This document shows, one piece after another, positions 1 through 8,393 of a stretch of DNA of 64,000 nt (the first letter of the stretch is position 1; every line of letters starts with the position of its first letter). Made by a program: the position numbers and the translations under genes. Location of the stretch: positions 5,952,001 to 6,016,000 of the forward strand of contig BJHW01000001.1 of the NCBI GenBank assembly GCA_005405945.1, in the 5' to 3' direction. This DNA is from Streptomyces violaceusniger. Lineage in GTDB: Bacteria > Actinomycetota > Actinomycetes > Streptomycetales > Streptomycetaceae. The notes under the pieces were generated by a model, which saw only the letters and a program-made list of their open reading frames with translations, made no database searches and had not been told where the DNA came from.

Positions 1-80
1 GCCTGCGGGGACGCGTCAGGGCCTGCGGTGATGCGTCAAGGCCAGCGGGGACGCGTCAGCGCCAGGGTGACGCGGCGAGC
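1..80. repeat. 20-bp direct repeats
   Basis: Three imperfect head-to-tail copies of a 20-bp unit beginning GCCTGCGGGGACGCGTCAGG (1-20, 21-40, 41-60), with a more decayed fourth at 61-80. The array is cut by the window edge, so its full length is unknown. It lies just downstream of the leftward DUF5326 gene. No function can be assigned. Confidence 0.7.
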
Positions 81-93
81 GCCGCGCGGCGGG

Positions 94-288
94 TCAGGAA
101 GTGAACTTCCGTACGACGTAGATCAGCCCGGCGATCAGCACCACCAGCAGCAGCGCCTTGAAGACGAGGCTCACCACGAACCCGATCACGCTCATGATCA
201 GGCCGCCGAACACGGCGAGGACGAGGACCGGTATCGCGATCCAGGTCACCCACCACGGCAAGCCCTGGAATATCCCCTTCGTGGTCAC
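94..288 (-). CDS. DUF5326-like small membrane protein
   Basis: Encodes 64 aa. The protein opens with a short polar stretch and an amphipathic Gly-Leu-Pro-Trp-Trp segment. Two hydrophobic helices follow (about residues 11-30 and 33-56), and it ends in a basic RKFTS tail. This is the layout of the small DUF5326 proteins common in Streptomyces, whose function is unknown. The GTG at 288 was chosen because a GGGAG ribosome site lies just upstream and the hydrophobic region follows at once; an ATG further upstream would add an Arg/Pro-rich segment unlike the family. Family assignment is by recognition of the sequence. Confidence 0.7.
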   Translation of the reverse strand: MTTKGIFQGLPWWVTWIAIPVLVLAVFGGLIMSVIGFVVSLVFKALLLVVLIAGLIYVVRKFTS

Positions 289-480
289 GTGACTCCCTGC
301 TTTCTCTCCGAGCCGTGGGTCCGGACGCCGACGGCCGGTCTTCCCTGCTGTCGATGCTAGGACGGGACGGAGGCGCGCGGGCGGCCCGCGCCCCCCGTCC
401 TCCCCTGACCGGACCCCTACGGGACCGGCCGGCCACACATCGGCTCCGCGATGGACAGGCCCTGGGCCGGGATCGGCTCT

Positions 481-549
481 CCGGCGGCATCAAGACCCGC
501 GACGGTCTCAGCCCTCCGCGGCATCAAGCCCCGGGACGGCCTCAGCCCT
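481..549. repeat. Tandem duplication of the cupin gene 3' end
   Basis: Two adjacent copies of a unit of about 35 bp (481-515 and 516-549) run from CCGGCGGCATCAAG to CTCAGCCCT. The right copy contains the stop codon region of the leftward cupin gene (stop at 542-544); the left copy lies just beyond it. A third partial start (CCGGCGGCG) follows at 550. Confidence 0.75.
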
Positions 550-859
550 CCGGCGGCGAGAACACCACCAGCACCCTCAGGTCCTCGGTGATGTGGTGGA
601 ACTTGTGCGCCGTGCCCGCCGGGACGTACACCACACTGCCCCGCCCCACCTGCGTCGTCTCCATCCCCACCGTGATCGACGCCCGGCCGCTCATCACGAC
701 GTACACCTCGTCCTGGCCGTGCGGCGACTGCGGGTCGGCCTGGCCCGCGTTCAGCGCGTACAGCCCCACGGACATGTTCCGCTCCCGCAGGAACTGCAGA
801 TACGCGCCGTCGTTCGCGGCCCGCTCCGCCTCCAGCTCATCCAGCCGGAACGCCTTCAT
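542..859 (-). CDS. Cupin-domain protein
   Basis: 105 aa, the size of a single cupin_2 barrel. The first cupin motif is visible as SPHGQDEVYVVMSGRA (about residues 45-60) and the second as VPAGTAHKFHHI (79-90). The metal-binding His and Glu positions are partly kept (H47, E51, H85). Such stand-alone cupins bind a metal and act as small enzymes or sensors; the substrate cannot be inferred. ATG at 859 has GGAGAGG just upstream. It runs leftward, away from the holin-like gene at 936. Confidence 0.8.
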   Translation of the reverse strand: MKAFRLDELEAERAANDGAYLQFLRERNMSVGLYALNAGQADPQSPHGQDEVYVVMSGRASITVGMETTQVGRGSVVYVPAGTAHKFHHITEDLRVLVVFSPPEG

Positions 860-935
860 TCGCCTCTCCACCCCTACCTGACCCATGCCTACGGTGCCCC
901 TGCCTGCGCCGGGCCTGTCTGCGACGATCTCAACC

Positions 936-1316
936 ATGAAGAATTTTCTCGTCAAGACGATCGCGAACGCCGGCGCCCTCGGCGTCGCCATCTGGCTGCT
1001 CAAGGACATCACGCTGACCGGTGACAACACCGGCCGCCAAGCGCTCACCCTCATTCTCGTGGCGCTGCTCTTCGGCGTGGTGAACGTGGTGGTCAAGCCG
1101 ATCGTCAAGCTGCTGGCCTTCCCGCTGTTCATCCTGACCCTCGGGCTGATCACACTGGTGATCAACGCCCTGATGCTGTTGCTGACCTCCTGGCTCGCCG
1201 GAAAGCTGGACCTGAACTTCCACGTCGACGGCTTCGGCACCGCGGTGCTCGGTGGCCTGATCGTCTCCATAGTCGCGTGGGCCCTGCACGTCGTACTGCC
1301 CGACGACAAGGACTGA
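936..1316 (+). CDS. Phage holin family (holin 4/YvlD-type) membrane protein
   Basis: 126 aa with four hydrophobic helices (about residues 7-25, 31-50, 57-80 and 96-118) and the VNVVVKPIVKLLAFPLFILTLG core typical of the chromosomal phage_holin_4_2 (YvlD-like) family. Despite the family name these are housekeeping bacterial membrane proteins of unclear role, and no other phage gene is nearby. The ATG at 936 starts directly before the first helix. It ends 24 bp before the phosphatase gene and may share its transcript. Confidence 0.8.
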   Translation: MKNFLVKTIANAGALGVAIWLLKDITLTGDNTGRQALTLILVALLFGVVNVVVKPIVKLLAFPLFILTLGLITLVINALMLLLTSWLAGKLDLNFHVDGFGTAVLGGLIVSIVAWALHVVLPDDKD

Positions 1317-1340
1317 TCACGGCCGGAGATGATGAAAGGC

Positions 1341-1925
1341 ATGAGAGACCCGTCGCCCTACCGTGTCTGCTTTGTCTGCACCGGCAACATATGCCGCTCG
1401 CCGATGGCCGAATATGTCTTCCGCGCCCATGCCGTGGAGGCCGGGCTGGACGGCCTCCTCGAGGTGGACAGCGCGGGCACCGGGCCCTGGCACGAGGGCG
1501 ACGGGGCCGACCGCCGCGCCATCGACGTACTGACCGCCCATGGCTATGAGCAGGATCACATCGCGCGCCAGTTCCAGGCCGAGTGGTTCGATCGTCTCGA
1601 TCTGGTGATCGCCCTGGACAGCGGCCATCTGCACGAGCTGCGCGCGCTCGCGCCGACCCCGCACGACGCCGCGAAGGTGCGGCTGCTGCGGGCTTACGAC
1701 CCGGACGCGGACCACGACGCGCTGGGCGGCCTCGATGTGCCGGACCCCTACTTCGGCGGGCTGGACGACTTCGAGGAGTGCCTGGAGATGATCGAGTCCG
1801 CCAGCGGCGGGCTGCTGGACGCGGTCGCCGAGGCCATCGACACCGCGGAGAAGGGCGCGGAGAGCGCCCGTGCCGAGCACGCGTCGGCCGCCGGTGGCCC
1901 GGACGCGGGGAAGGAGACCACATGA
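1341..1925 (+). CDS. ptpA: Low-molecular-weight protein-tyrosine phosphatase
   Basis: About 194 aa. The signature CX5R loop is CTGNICRS near the N terminus (Cys13, Arg19), and the DPY acid loop is VPDPYFGG (near residue 137). This is a cytoplasmic phosphotyrosine phosphatase of the PtpA/Wzb class. A 25-30-residue Ala/Glu-rich tail extends past the usual end of the family. ATGs at 1329, 1332 and 1341 are possible; 1341 gives the best spacing from GGAG (1325-1328). The stop overlaps the next start as ATGA, so translation of the downstream PLP enzyme is probably coupled. Confidence 0.88.
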   Translation: MRDPSPYRVCFVCTGNICRSPMAEYVFRAHAVEAGLDGLLEVDSAGTGPWHEGDGADRRAIDVLTAHGYEQDHIARQFQAEWFDRLDLVIALDSGHLHELRALAPTPHDAAKVRLLRAYDPDADHDALGGLDVPDPYFGGLDDFEECLEMIESASGGLLDAVAEAIDTAEKGAESARAEHASAAGGPDAGKETT

Positions 1926-3118
1926 CCGGCGACGGCACCCGCACCGTACGGGCCGGACTGCCCGAGGCCGAGGCGTACGAGCCGACGCTGCCGGGCCCGG
2001 TCTTCGCCGCCCACTACCACCTCCCCGGCGACGCCGTCGGCCCCTACACCTACGGCCGGGACGCCAACCCCACCTGGTCCCTGCTGGAGCGGGCGATCAG
2101 CGAGCTGGAGTCGCCGGGCACCGACGCCGAGACGGTCGTCTTCTCCTCCGGTATGGGCGCGATCTCGGCCGTCCTGCTGTCCCAGCTGCGCCAGGGCGAC
2201 GCGGCCGTCCTGCCGTCCGACGGCTATCAGCTGCTCCCGGCGCTGATCGAGCGGCTGGCGGGCTACGGGGTCACGGTACGTACCGCCCCGACCGGCGAGG
2301 ACGCCCAGCTGGCCGCCCTGGAGGCCCTGGGCGACGGGACGAAGCTGCTGTGGCTGGAAACCCCGTCCAACCCCGGACTGGACGTCTGCGACATCCGCCG
2401 ACTCGCCGACGCCGCGCACGCCCGGGGCGCGCTGGTCGCCGTCGACAACACCCTCGCCACCCCGCTCGGCCAGCGCCCGCTGGAGCTCGGCGCGGACTTC
2501 GCCGTGGCGAGCGGCACCAAGGCGCTCACCGGCCATGGCGATGTGCTGCTCGGCTATGTGACCTGCCGCGATCCGCGGCTCGCCGCGGAGGTGCGGGCCT
2601 GGCGCAAGACGGTGGGCGCGATCCCCGGCCCCATGGAGGCCTGGCTCGCCCACCGCTCCCTGGCCACCCTCCAGCTGCGCGTCGACCGACAGGCGGCGAC
2701 CGCCGTGGCCCTCGCCGAGGCGCTGCGCGACCGCCCCGAGATCACCGGGCTGCGCCACCCCGGTCTGCCGACCGATCCCTCCCACCGGGTGGCGGCCGGG
2801 CAGATGCGCGGCGGGCGCTTCGGCTGTGTGGTCTCCTTCACCCTGCCGGACAAGGAGCACGCGGAGCGCTTTCTGACCGCGCTGCGGCTGGTGGACGACG
2901 CCACCAGCTTCGGCGGGGTGCGCTCCACGGCGGAGCGGCGCGGACGGTGGGGCGGCGACGCGGTGCCCGAGGGTTTCATCCGGTTCTCGGTGGGCGCGGA
3001 GGACGCGGAGGACCTGATCTCCGATGTGCTGCGAGCGCTCGACGCGGCATCCGGCACGGACGCGCCAACCGGCACGGACCCGGCATCCGGCGCGGCGTCC
3101 ACCGGGGCGGGTGGCTGA
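1922..3118 (+). CDS. Cystathionine gamma-lyase/synthase-like PLP enzyme
   Basis: 398 aa, the length of the Cys/Met metabolism PLP family. Recognisable segments include YTYGRDANPTWSLLE near the N terminus, the PLP-facing LETPSNPGLDV and VAVDNTLATP, and the Schiff-base lysine in SGTKALTGHGD. It should catalyse a C-S lyase or gamma-replacement step in transsulfuration, most like the actinobacterial cystathionine gamma-lyases; exact specificity is not readable. It overlaps the phosphatase gene by 4 bp. The last 25 residues are a Thr/Ala/Gly-rich low-complexity tail whose DNA is duplicated just beyond the stop. Confidence 0.85.
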   Translation: MTGDGTRTVRAGLPEAEAYEPTLPGPVFAAHYHLPGDAVGPYTYGRDANPTWSLLERAISELESPGTDAETVVFSSGMGAISAVLLSQLRQGDAAVLPSDGYQLLPALIERLAGYGVTVRTAPTGEDAQLAALEALGDGTKLLWLETPSNPGLDVCDIRRLADAAHARGALVAVDNTLATPLGQRPLELGADFAVASGTKALTGHGDVLLGYVTCRDPRLAAEVRAWRKTVGAIPGPMEAWLAHRSLATLQLRVDRQAATAVALAEALRDRPEITGLRHPGLPTDPSHRVAAGQMRGGRFGCVVSFTLPDKEHAERFLTALRLVDDATSFGGVRSTAERRGRWGGDAVPEGFIRFSVGAEDAEDLISDVLRALDAASGTDAPTGTDPASGAASTGAGG

Positions 3119-3149
3119 CGACACGGCGTCCACCAGGGCGGGTGGCTGA
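3093..3149. repeat. Tandem duplication over the lyase stop codon
   Basis: A 26-bp unit at 3093-3118, ending in the gene's GGTGGCTGA stop, is repeated at 3124-3149 with one mismatch, again ending GGTGGCTGA. The period is 31 bp. The second copy lies outside the gene. Confidence 0.8.
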
Positions 3150-3171
3150 AAGCGGGCGGGTATGCCTGTGC

Positions 3172-3209
3172 GGGCGTCTCAAGCCTCCCCCTCGTGGCTT
3201 GAGACGCCC
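3172..3209 (+). terminator. Intrinsic terminator
   Basis: Perfect 14-bp arms GGGCGTCTCAAGCC (3172-3185) and GGCTTGAGACGCCC (3196-3209) around a 10-nt loop, 50 bp after the lyase stop. It closes the phosphatase-lyase unit. Confidence 0.85.
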
Positions 3210-3287
3210 CGGCTCTTCTCGTGGAGAACCGCTCGAACAAGGCTAGTTGACTCAGCGTCAGTGTCCAATCACAGTAGCGACATGGAC

Positions 3288-3305
3288 CTATCGGCATATT
3301 TATAG
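3288..3305. promoter_or_regulatory. Candidate LysR-type operator
   Basis: CTAT (3288-3291) and ATAG (3302-3305) form an interrupted dyad with a 10-nt AT-rich spacer, close to the T-N11-A layout of LysR sites. It sits about 40 bp before the LysR-type gene, in an unusually AT-rich patch. No binding evidence; inference only. Confidence 0.35.
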
Positions 3306-3345
3306 TTGGCATGCGTTCGGGGCGCGACGAGGCGAGGGGAACCGC

Positions 3346-4242
3346 ATGGATCTGGCCCTCTTACGCACCTTCGTCGCGGTTCACCGCGCCGGGTCCTTCA
3401 CCCGCGCCGCCGGGCTGCTCGGGCTCTCCCAGCCCGCCGTCACCGGCCAGATACGCACCCTGGAGCGGCAGCTCGGCCGCCCCCTGTTCCTCCGTACGGC
3501 GCGCGGCGTCGTCCCCACCACGGTCGGGGACGAACTCGCCCACAAGGCCGCGCCGCATCTCGACGCCCTGGTGGAGATCACCGAGGCGGGCCTCGACGAC
3601 CGCTCTACGCTGCGCACCCTGCATCTCGCGGGCCCTCCGGAGTTCACCGCGCTGCGCGCCCTGCCCGCGCTGACCACCCTGGTCACCCAGGGGCTGGCGG
3701 TGCGCTGCGCCTTCGGCAGCGCCGAGGAGCTGTTCGAGGGGCTGGGCGCCGGCCATCACGACCTGGCCATCACCACCGCCCGGCCACGGGGGCGGCTGCT
3801 GGCCGCCACCCCGCTGTGCGACGAGGAGCATGTGCTGGTCGCGGCCCCGCGCTGGGCCGCCCGGCTCGGCGGCCCCGCGGTGCTCCAGGTCAAGGGGGTG
3901 CGGGCGCTGGAGGCGCTGCCCGTCGTCGAGGTGCATGAGAGCCTGCCGCTGGTCACCCGCTACTGGTCGGCCGTCTTCGACGCCCGGCCGGTCACCGCCG
4001 GCACGATCATCGCGCCCGATCTGCGCGCGGTGCTCTCCTGCGTCGCGCAGGGCGCCGGGCTCGGCGTCCTGCCGCGCTATCTGTGCATGGACGCGCTGGA
4101 CGCCGGGGAGGTGGTGGCGCTGCTCAACCCGCCGGTGCCGCCGCTGCGCACCTATTTCCTGGTGGTACGGACGGGGGCGCTCGCGCTGCCGCATATCGCG
4201 CGGGCGCACGAGTGGCTGTTGCGCGCGGCTGTCGATTGGTGA
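3346..4242 (+). CDS. LysR family transcriptional regulator
   Basis: 298 aa, standard LysR length. The winged helix-turn-helix spans residues 1-60 (FVAVHRAGSFTRAAGLLGLSQPAVTGQIRTLE is split across it) and is followed by a substrate-binding effector domain to the C terminus. The ATG at 3346 follows GAGGGGA. Codon 6 is TTA, the rare leucine codon read by the bldA tRNA in Streptomyces, so translation may be developmentally controlled. No divergent target gene adjoins; the preceding operon ends in a terminator and the Nudix gene follows 33 bp downstream. Confidence 0.88.
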   Translation: MDLALLRTFVAVHRAGSFTRAAGLLGLSQPAVTGQIRTLERQLGRPLFLRTARGVVPTTVGDELAHKAAPHLDALVEITEAGLDDRSTLRTLHLAGPPEFTALRALPALTTLVTQGLAVRCAFGSAEELFEGLGAGHHDLAITTARPRGRLLAATPLCDEEHVLVAAPRWAARLGGPAVLQVKGVRALEALPVVEVHESLPLVTRYWSAVFDARPVTAGTIIAPDLRAVLSCVAQGAGLGVLPRYLCMDALDAGEVVALLNPPVPPLRTYFLVVRTGALALPHIARAHEWLLRAAVDW

Positions 4243-4275
4243 GTAAGTGGTTTCGCGGGACCAAGGGTGCGGCAG

Positions 4276-4794
4276 ATGTCCTGCATGACCGAACGACCCG
4301 TGGTCAAGCGCACCGCCCGTGCCATTCTCCTCGAGGGCGACACCGCGCCCCGCATGATCCTGATCAAGCGCACCAAGCCCGGCCAGGCGCCGTACTGGAT
4401 CACCCCGGGCGGCGGGATGGAGCCCGAGGACGCGACCGTCGTCGAGGCCCTGTACCGCGAGGTGGACGAGGAGCTGGGCGCGAAGGTGACGGACGTGGTG
4501 CCCGCCTTCGTCGACACCGTCCCGCATCCCGATGGGAGCGCAGAGGGCTCGGGGGGTGTGGGCGCGGCCGGCGTGAAGGTGCAGCACTTCTTCGTCTGCA
4601 GACTCGCCTCGATGGACCTCACCCGGCGGCACGGCCCGGAGGTGGACGAGCCGTGCGGGGAGTACGAGGTGGTGAGCGTCCCGTTCACCCGCGAGGGGAT
4701 CGCCTCGGTCGAGGTGGTGCCGCCCTCGCTGCGGGCCTATCTCGACGCCAACATCGAGGGCGTGCTGGCCCTGCTCGCGGACGACCTCGGCTGA
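4276..4794 (+). CDS. Nudix hydrolase
   Basis: About 172 aa. A Nudix box is present at roughly residues 46-70 (GGGMEPED then ALYREVDEELGA), with the REVDEELG metal-binding helix intact. The spacing between the first conserved Glu and this helix is two residues longer than the canonical motif. The family hydrolyses nucleoside diphosphate-linked substrates; the substrate here is unknown. Possible starts are GTG 4267 and ATGs 4276 and 4285; AAGGG at 4263-4267 fits 4276 best. A pair of 14-bp direct repeats lies downstream (4824-4851). Confidence 0.82.
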   Translation: MSCMTERPVVKRTARAILLEGDTAPRMILIKRTKPGQAPYWITPGGGMEPEDATVVEALYREVDEELGAKVTDVVPAFVDTVPHPDGSAEGSGGVGAAGVKVQHFFVCRLASMDLTRRHGPEVDEPCGEYEVVSVPFTREGIASVEVVPPSLRAYLDANIEGVLALLADDLG

Positions 4795-4876
4795 GCGAGG
4801 CCCTGCCGGGCGGAATTTCGCGGACAGGACCAGCGGAACAGGACCAGCGGAAGAGGATCCTCTGCCGGGACGGGCC

Positions 4877-6311
4877 CTAACGGAACCAGCCGCTGAACGG
4901 CTGCTGGGTCTTCCGGGCCGCCCGCTGACGCGCCTCGGCCAGCACCCGCTCGGCCTCCTCCCGCCAGTCCTCGGGCCCCGCGTCGGGCCGGACCGGCGGC
5001 CGGATGGCCGGGCTGAGATCACGCACCACCGAGGGCTCAGCGGCCCGCCGAGCGAGGTCGGCCGCTTCGAGTCGCGCGGCCGGTTCTGGCTGTGCCGCCG
5101 GGGCGGGCCGTGCCGCGGGTTCGGCGGCCGGAACCTGAGGGCCCAGGGCGTCCTGAGCAGCCGGGGCGGTCGGGGCGGTCTGGGCGGTCTGGGGAGGTAG
5201 GCCCACCGGCCACGAGACCGGTGACGTGGGCGGGGCGGGGGAATGGCCAGGACCTGAGTGTCCGAGTCCGTCAGGGGCTGAGGATCCGGGGCGGCCGGGG
5301 CCTGCGGGCCCGAGACCTCCAGCTCGGCCTGAGCAACCGGAACAGGCCGGGCAGGCTGACCCGGCAGGTCCACCGCCCACGAGGGCCTTGAGACGGGCGG
5401 GGCGGACGGAACGGGCTGGGCAGGAGAGGTAGACCGAGCAGGCGGCGCGGGCGGCACAGGCCGGGCAAGCGGGGCAGGCGGCGCGGGCGGCACAGGCCGG
5501 GCAAGCGGGGCAGGCGGCGCGGGCGGCACAGGCCGGGCAAGCGGGCCGGACGGAGCGGGCGGGCCAGACGGAGTGGGCGAAGCAGGCGGCGCGGACGGGA
5601 CCCGGCGGCCCTCGCGGGCCTCGGCCGCGGCGCCGAAGAAGTCGCCGCCCTTCCGCTTGACGTCGTCCGTCCCCCAGTCCCGCTCCCGGCCGTGCTCAAG
5701 GGCCTGGTCACCGGAGAGCCCCCGGCGCCGGGCGGCGTCACCACCGCCGGTGCGCCGCTGCGCCGGGACCTTCTGGAGGTGCGGGATGTGCTTGGCGCAG
5801 TGGATGTACGCCTCCTCGACGGTCACCTCGACCCACACCACCGCGCGCCGCCCCGGCACCGGGTCCACCGGCAGGTCGGCGTGCGCCTCGCGCATCTCGG
5901 CGTCCTCCAGCACCCGGGCCCGGCCGTTCACATGCAGCCCGATCCGGTCCCGGAAGAAGTCGACCATGAGAATGCCGAGGTGGGGGTTCTCCTGGATATT
6001 GCCGAGGCTGGCCAGGACGCCGTTCCCCGGTATTCGGGATAGGCCAGCGTGCGCGTGTCGAGCACTCTCAGAAAGCCGGGCGGACCGGCCCGGAACGTGC
6101 TGTCGCACTCCCCGTGCCGGTCGGAGGTGGCCAGGAAGAACATTTCCTGGCGCTCGATGAACTCCCGCATCCGGACATTCAGGTGATCCAGCACCTGGTC
6201 GTCGTAGAAACGGTCGGCGCGGTCGACGGTGCCCAGTCGCCGCTGCAGATGGTGTTCGCCGTCGCTCCCCGGACGCCAGGCGCGGTCGTCCAGGTGCTCC
6301 GCACTGTCCAC
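4877..6311 (-). CDS. Pyridoxamine 5'-phosphate oxidase family protein (two apparent frameshifts)
   Basis: Reads as one gene only if two frameshifts are repaired. The N-terminal part (6311 to about 6026) gives MREFIERQEMFFLATSDRHG and a split-barrel flavin fold. It continues in the next frame with NGVLASLGNIQENPHLGILM and VWVEVTVEEAYIHCAKH. A long Pro/Ala-rich tail follows, and in the third frame the protein ends PFSGWFR. Both shifts are explained by one missing base, at the C4 run 6024-6027 and the G5 run 5237-5241. The family binds FMN and often acts on small oxidisable substrates. It lies 91 bp downstream of the flavohemoprotein on the same strand, suggesting a shared role in nitrosative or oxidative stress. 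Start is GTG. Confidence 0.7.
5438..5545. repeat. Three 36-bp tandem repeats in the FMN-protein gene
   Basis: Three near-identical 36-bp units (5438-5473, 5474-5509, 5510-5545) encode a 12-residue Pro/Ala repeat, PVPPAPPAPLAR, in the C-terminal linker of the leftward FMN-binding protein. The unit length preserves the frame. Confidence 0.85.
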
Positions 6312-6402
6312 GGTTCTCGTCCCCGTCCTGATTCGCCGTCCGGAATCGCCGGAATGCCTGCCTAGTGTTGGTGTTTCGTCGTATGCCGTCCGTGCCCGCG
6401 TC

Positions 6403-8034
6403 CTATTCCGCGGCCGCGGCGAGCTCCTCGATGGAGTCGTGCCGGATGCGGTGCGACGGAATGCCGATGCCCATCAGTGCGTCGACACCGCTGCGGATCA
6501 TCCCGGGCGGCCCGGAGAGATAGGCGTCGAACGCGTTCCACGGGCCGTACTGCCGCACGGCGTCGGGCAGCCGGCCGCTGAGGCCGTTGGTCGGGCCGTC
6601 GGAGACGACGGGGCGGACCGCGAGCCACGGATGCTTCTGGGCCAGCCGCATCATGGTGTCGATGTCGTACAGGTCGTGATCGTTGCGGGCGCCGTAGAAG
6701 ACCTCGACCGGACGGTTGCGGCCGTGGTCGGCGACGTCCTCGACCAGCGCCTTGATCGGCGCGATACCGGTGCCGCCGCCGAGGCAGAGCAGCCCGTTGT
6801 CGCTGGCGTGGTCGACCGTCATGGAACCGGCGGGGGACCGAGGCGGATCACATCGCCGGGGCGGGCCCGGTGCACCAGCGCGGAGGACACCCATCCGGCC
6901 GGGACGGCCTTCACATGGAAGGAGAGCAGCCCGTCGGGGCGCGGCGCCGAGGCGAACGAATAGTGCCGCCATACCCGCGGCCACCAGGGCGTTTCCAGTG
7001 AGGTGTACTGGCCCGCCAGAAAGGGGTACGGCTGGTCCGGGCGGACGGTGATCACGGCGATGTCATGGGTGCGCAGCTCGTGCCCGACCACCTCGGCCTG
7101 CCACCACGCGGGGGCGATCAGCTCGTCCTCGGCGGCCGAGTCGATCATGATCTGGGAGATCTGGGTGTAGGCGCGCACCCAGGCGGCCTCGGCCTCGTCG
7201 CTCCAGGTGGTGACGGCGTAGCGGGTGAGCGCGCCGATCAGGCATTCGCCGACCGCGGGGTAGTGCTCGGGCTGGGTGCCGTACTTGCGGTGGCCACGGC
7301 CGAGCCGGGAGAGGAACTCGGTGAGGATGTCGAGGTCGTCGATGAGCCGGGCGGCGGTGAGGATCGCCTTGAACAGCCGGTCGCGCTGGGCGTCCATGGC
7401 GGCGGGGAAGAGCGGTCGCAGCTCGGGGTGCTGGACGAAGAGCAGCGCGTAGAAGTACGAGGTGACCTTGTCGCTGATGGGCTCGACCTCGGCCATGGTG
7501 CGGCGCAGCAGGATCGCGTCGGGCGAGGCGGTCTCGGGCGCGATGAACGGCGAGTCGGGGCCGGGCCGGACGTCCTGCGGAGCCGGGGCCACCTCGTCGG
7601 GGCGCTGATGCTCCTCGCGCCCGGGGCGGCGGGGCCGTGCCCCGCGGGTCCGGGGCCCGGCGGTCGTCGGTACGGCGGTCGTCCGGGCGACGGTCATCCG
7701 TACGGCGGTCGTCGGTGCGGCGGTCGTCGGTGCGGCGGTCGTCGGTGCGGCGGTCGTCGGTGCGGCGGTCGTCGGTGCGGCGGTCGTCGGTGCGGCGGTC
7801 GCCCGCCCCCGGGCCGGGCACGGGGGCCGGCTCCGCGGGGGTACGGCGGTCGGCTCCGGTGCCGACCGGCCGTATCGGGTTCACCGGGCGGCTGGGCGCG
7901 CGCTCATCGCTCTGCTGGTCCGGGGCCCTGCGGTCCTCGGCCGGTTTCCTGCTCGGGGTGAACCAGCCCCAGTCGCCACTGTTTCCGCCGGAGCCGTCGC
8001 TGCCGGCCGACGATGTGGTGGTCGGAGCGTCCAT
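6403..8034 (-). CDS. Flavohemoprotein-type globin oxidoreductase (two apparent frameshifts)
   Basis: Three consecutive reading frames build one protein. The N terminus is an unusual extension of about 130 residues with DDRRT repeats. A globin domain follows, with the proximal-His region GRGHRKYGTQPEHYPAVGE, then the FAD-binding RHYSFASAP and, in the last frame, the NAD-binding GGGTGIAPIKALVED. This is the globin plus ferredoxin-reductase layout of Hmp-like nitric oxide dioxygenases. Breaks lie near 7600-7650 and in the G5 run 6832-6836; the latter is fixed by one added base, the former needs two added or one removed. ATG 8034 follows GAGGCGAGG. The FMN-oxidase gene lies just downstream. Confidence 0.78.
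7708..7797. repeat. Six perfect 15-bp tandem repeats
   Basis: Unit GTCGTCGGTGCGGCG repeated six times without mismatch, flanked by decayed copies on both sides. On the minus strand it encodes the pentapeptide repeat DDRRT in the N-terminal extension of the flavohemoprotein. It is in frame, so copy-number change would alter length without breaking the gene. Confidence 0.92.
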
Positions 8035-8386
8035 GGTTGCCTCGCCTCGAACATCTTTCTGTCGGTCTTCGCACTTCCGCTGCCGGAATGTGCCCGCAAT
8101 TCCCCGTCCTGGTGCACTGGTTCAAGCGAGAATGGTCGTGCCGACCCTCTCCGTAACTCTCATCCGGGCAGCATGCCATGCTCGTTCCCAGCCCCGGGCG
8201 CATAGCCCCGAAGTCCGGCAAACGGGGGCTGCGTTCCCCTTATGCTGGTTGCCCTGGGATGCCCGTTCTGACCCCGTTACAGCACGCCGCACGGAACCGG
8301 ACCCGACCCTACCGGCCCCGGATGAATTCACAAGCCCCAAGTGCCCTACATCTGTTACACCCACGAACTCACGTAATTACCGATAG
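8035..8386. other. Intergenic region upstream of the flavohemoprotein
   Basis: A gap of about 350 bp between the leftward flavohemoprotein and the leftward HAD phosphatase. It should carry the flavohemoprotein promoter. I see no convincing gene: short open frames here lack ribosome sites and recognisable sequence. A dyad at its right edge is listed separately. Confidence 0.5.
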
Positions 8387-8393
8387 TTACGTG
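8370..8393. promoter_or_regulatory. Inverted repeat at the HAD gene stop
   Basis: Perfect 7-bp arms CACGTAA (8370-8376) and TTACGTG (8387-8393) with a 10-nt AT-rich spacer, overlapping the stop codon of the HAD gene. Several further GTTAC copies lie nearby. It could be an operator for the downstream flavohemoprotein promoter or a weak terminator. Confidence 0.4.

Noticed and set aside
936..1316. Prophage remnant suggested by a holin-family gene
   Set aside because: No lysin, capsid, integrase or attachment site nearby; this family is a normal chromosomal membrane protein.
3361..6108. 915-codon minus-strand frame
   Set aside because: Only its first part (about 6020 to 5240) is genuine, as the middle frame of the FMN-protein gene; the rest runs opposite the LysR and Nudix genes.
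7708..7797. Possible CRISPR-like repeat
   Set aside because: The 15-bp units are perfect and contiguous with no spacers, and encode a peptide repeat in frame.
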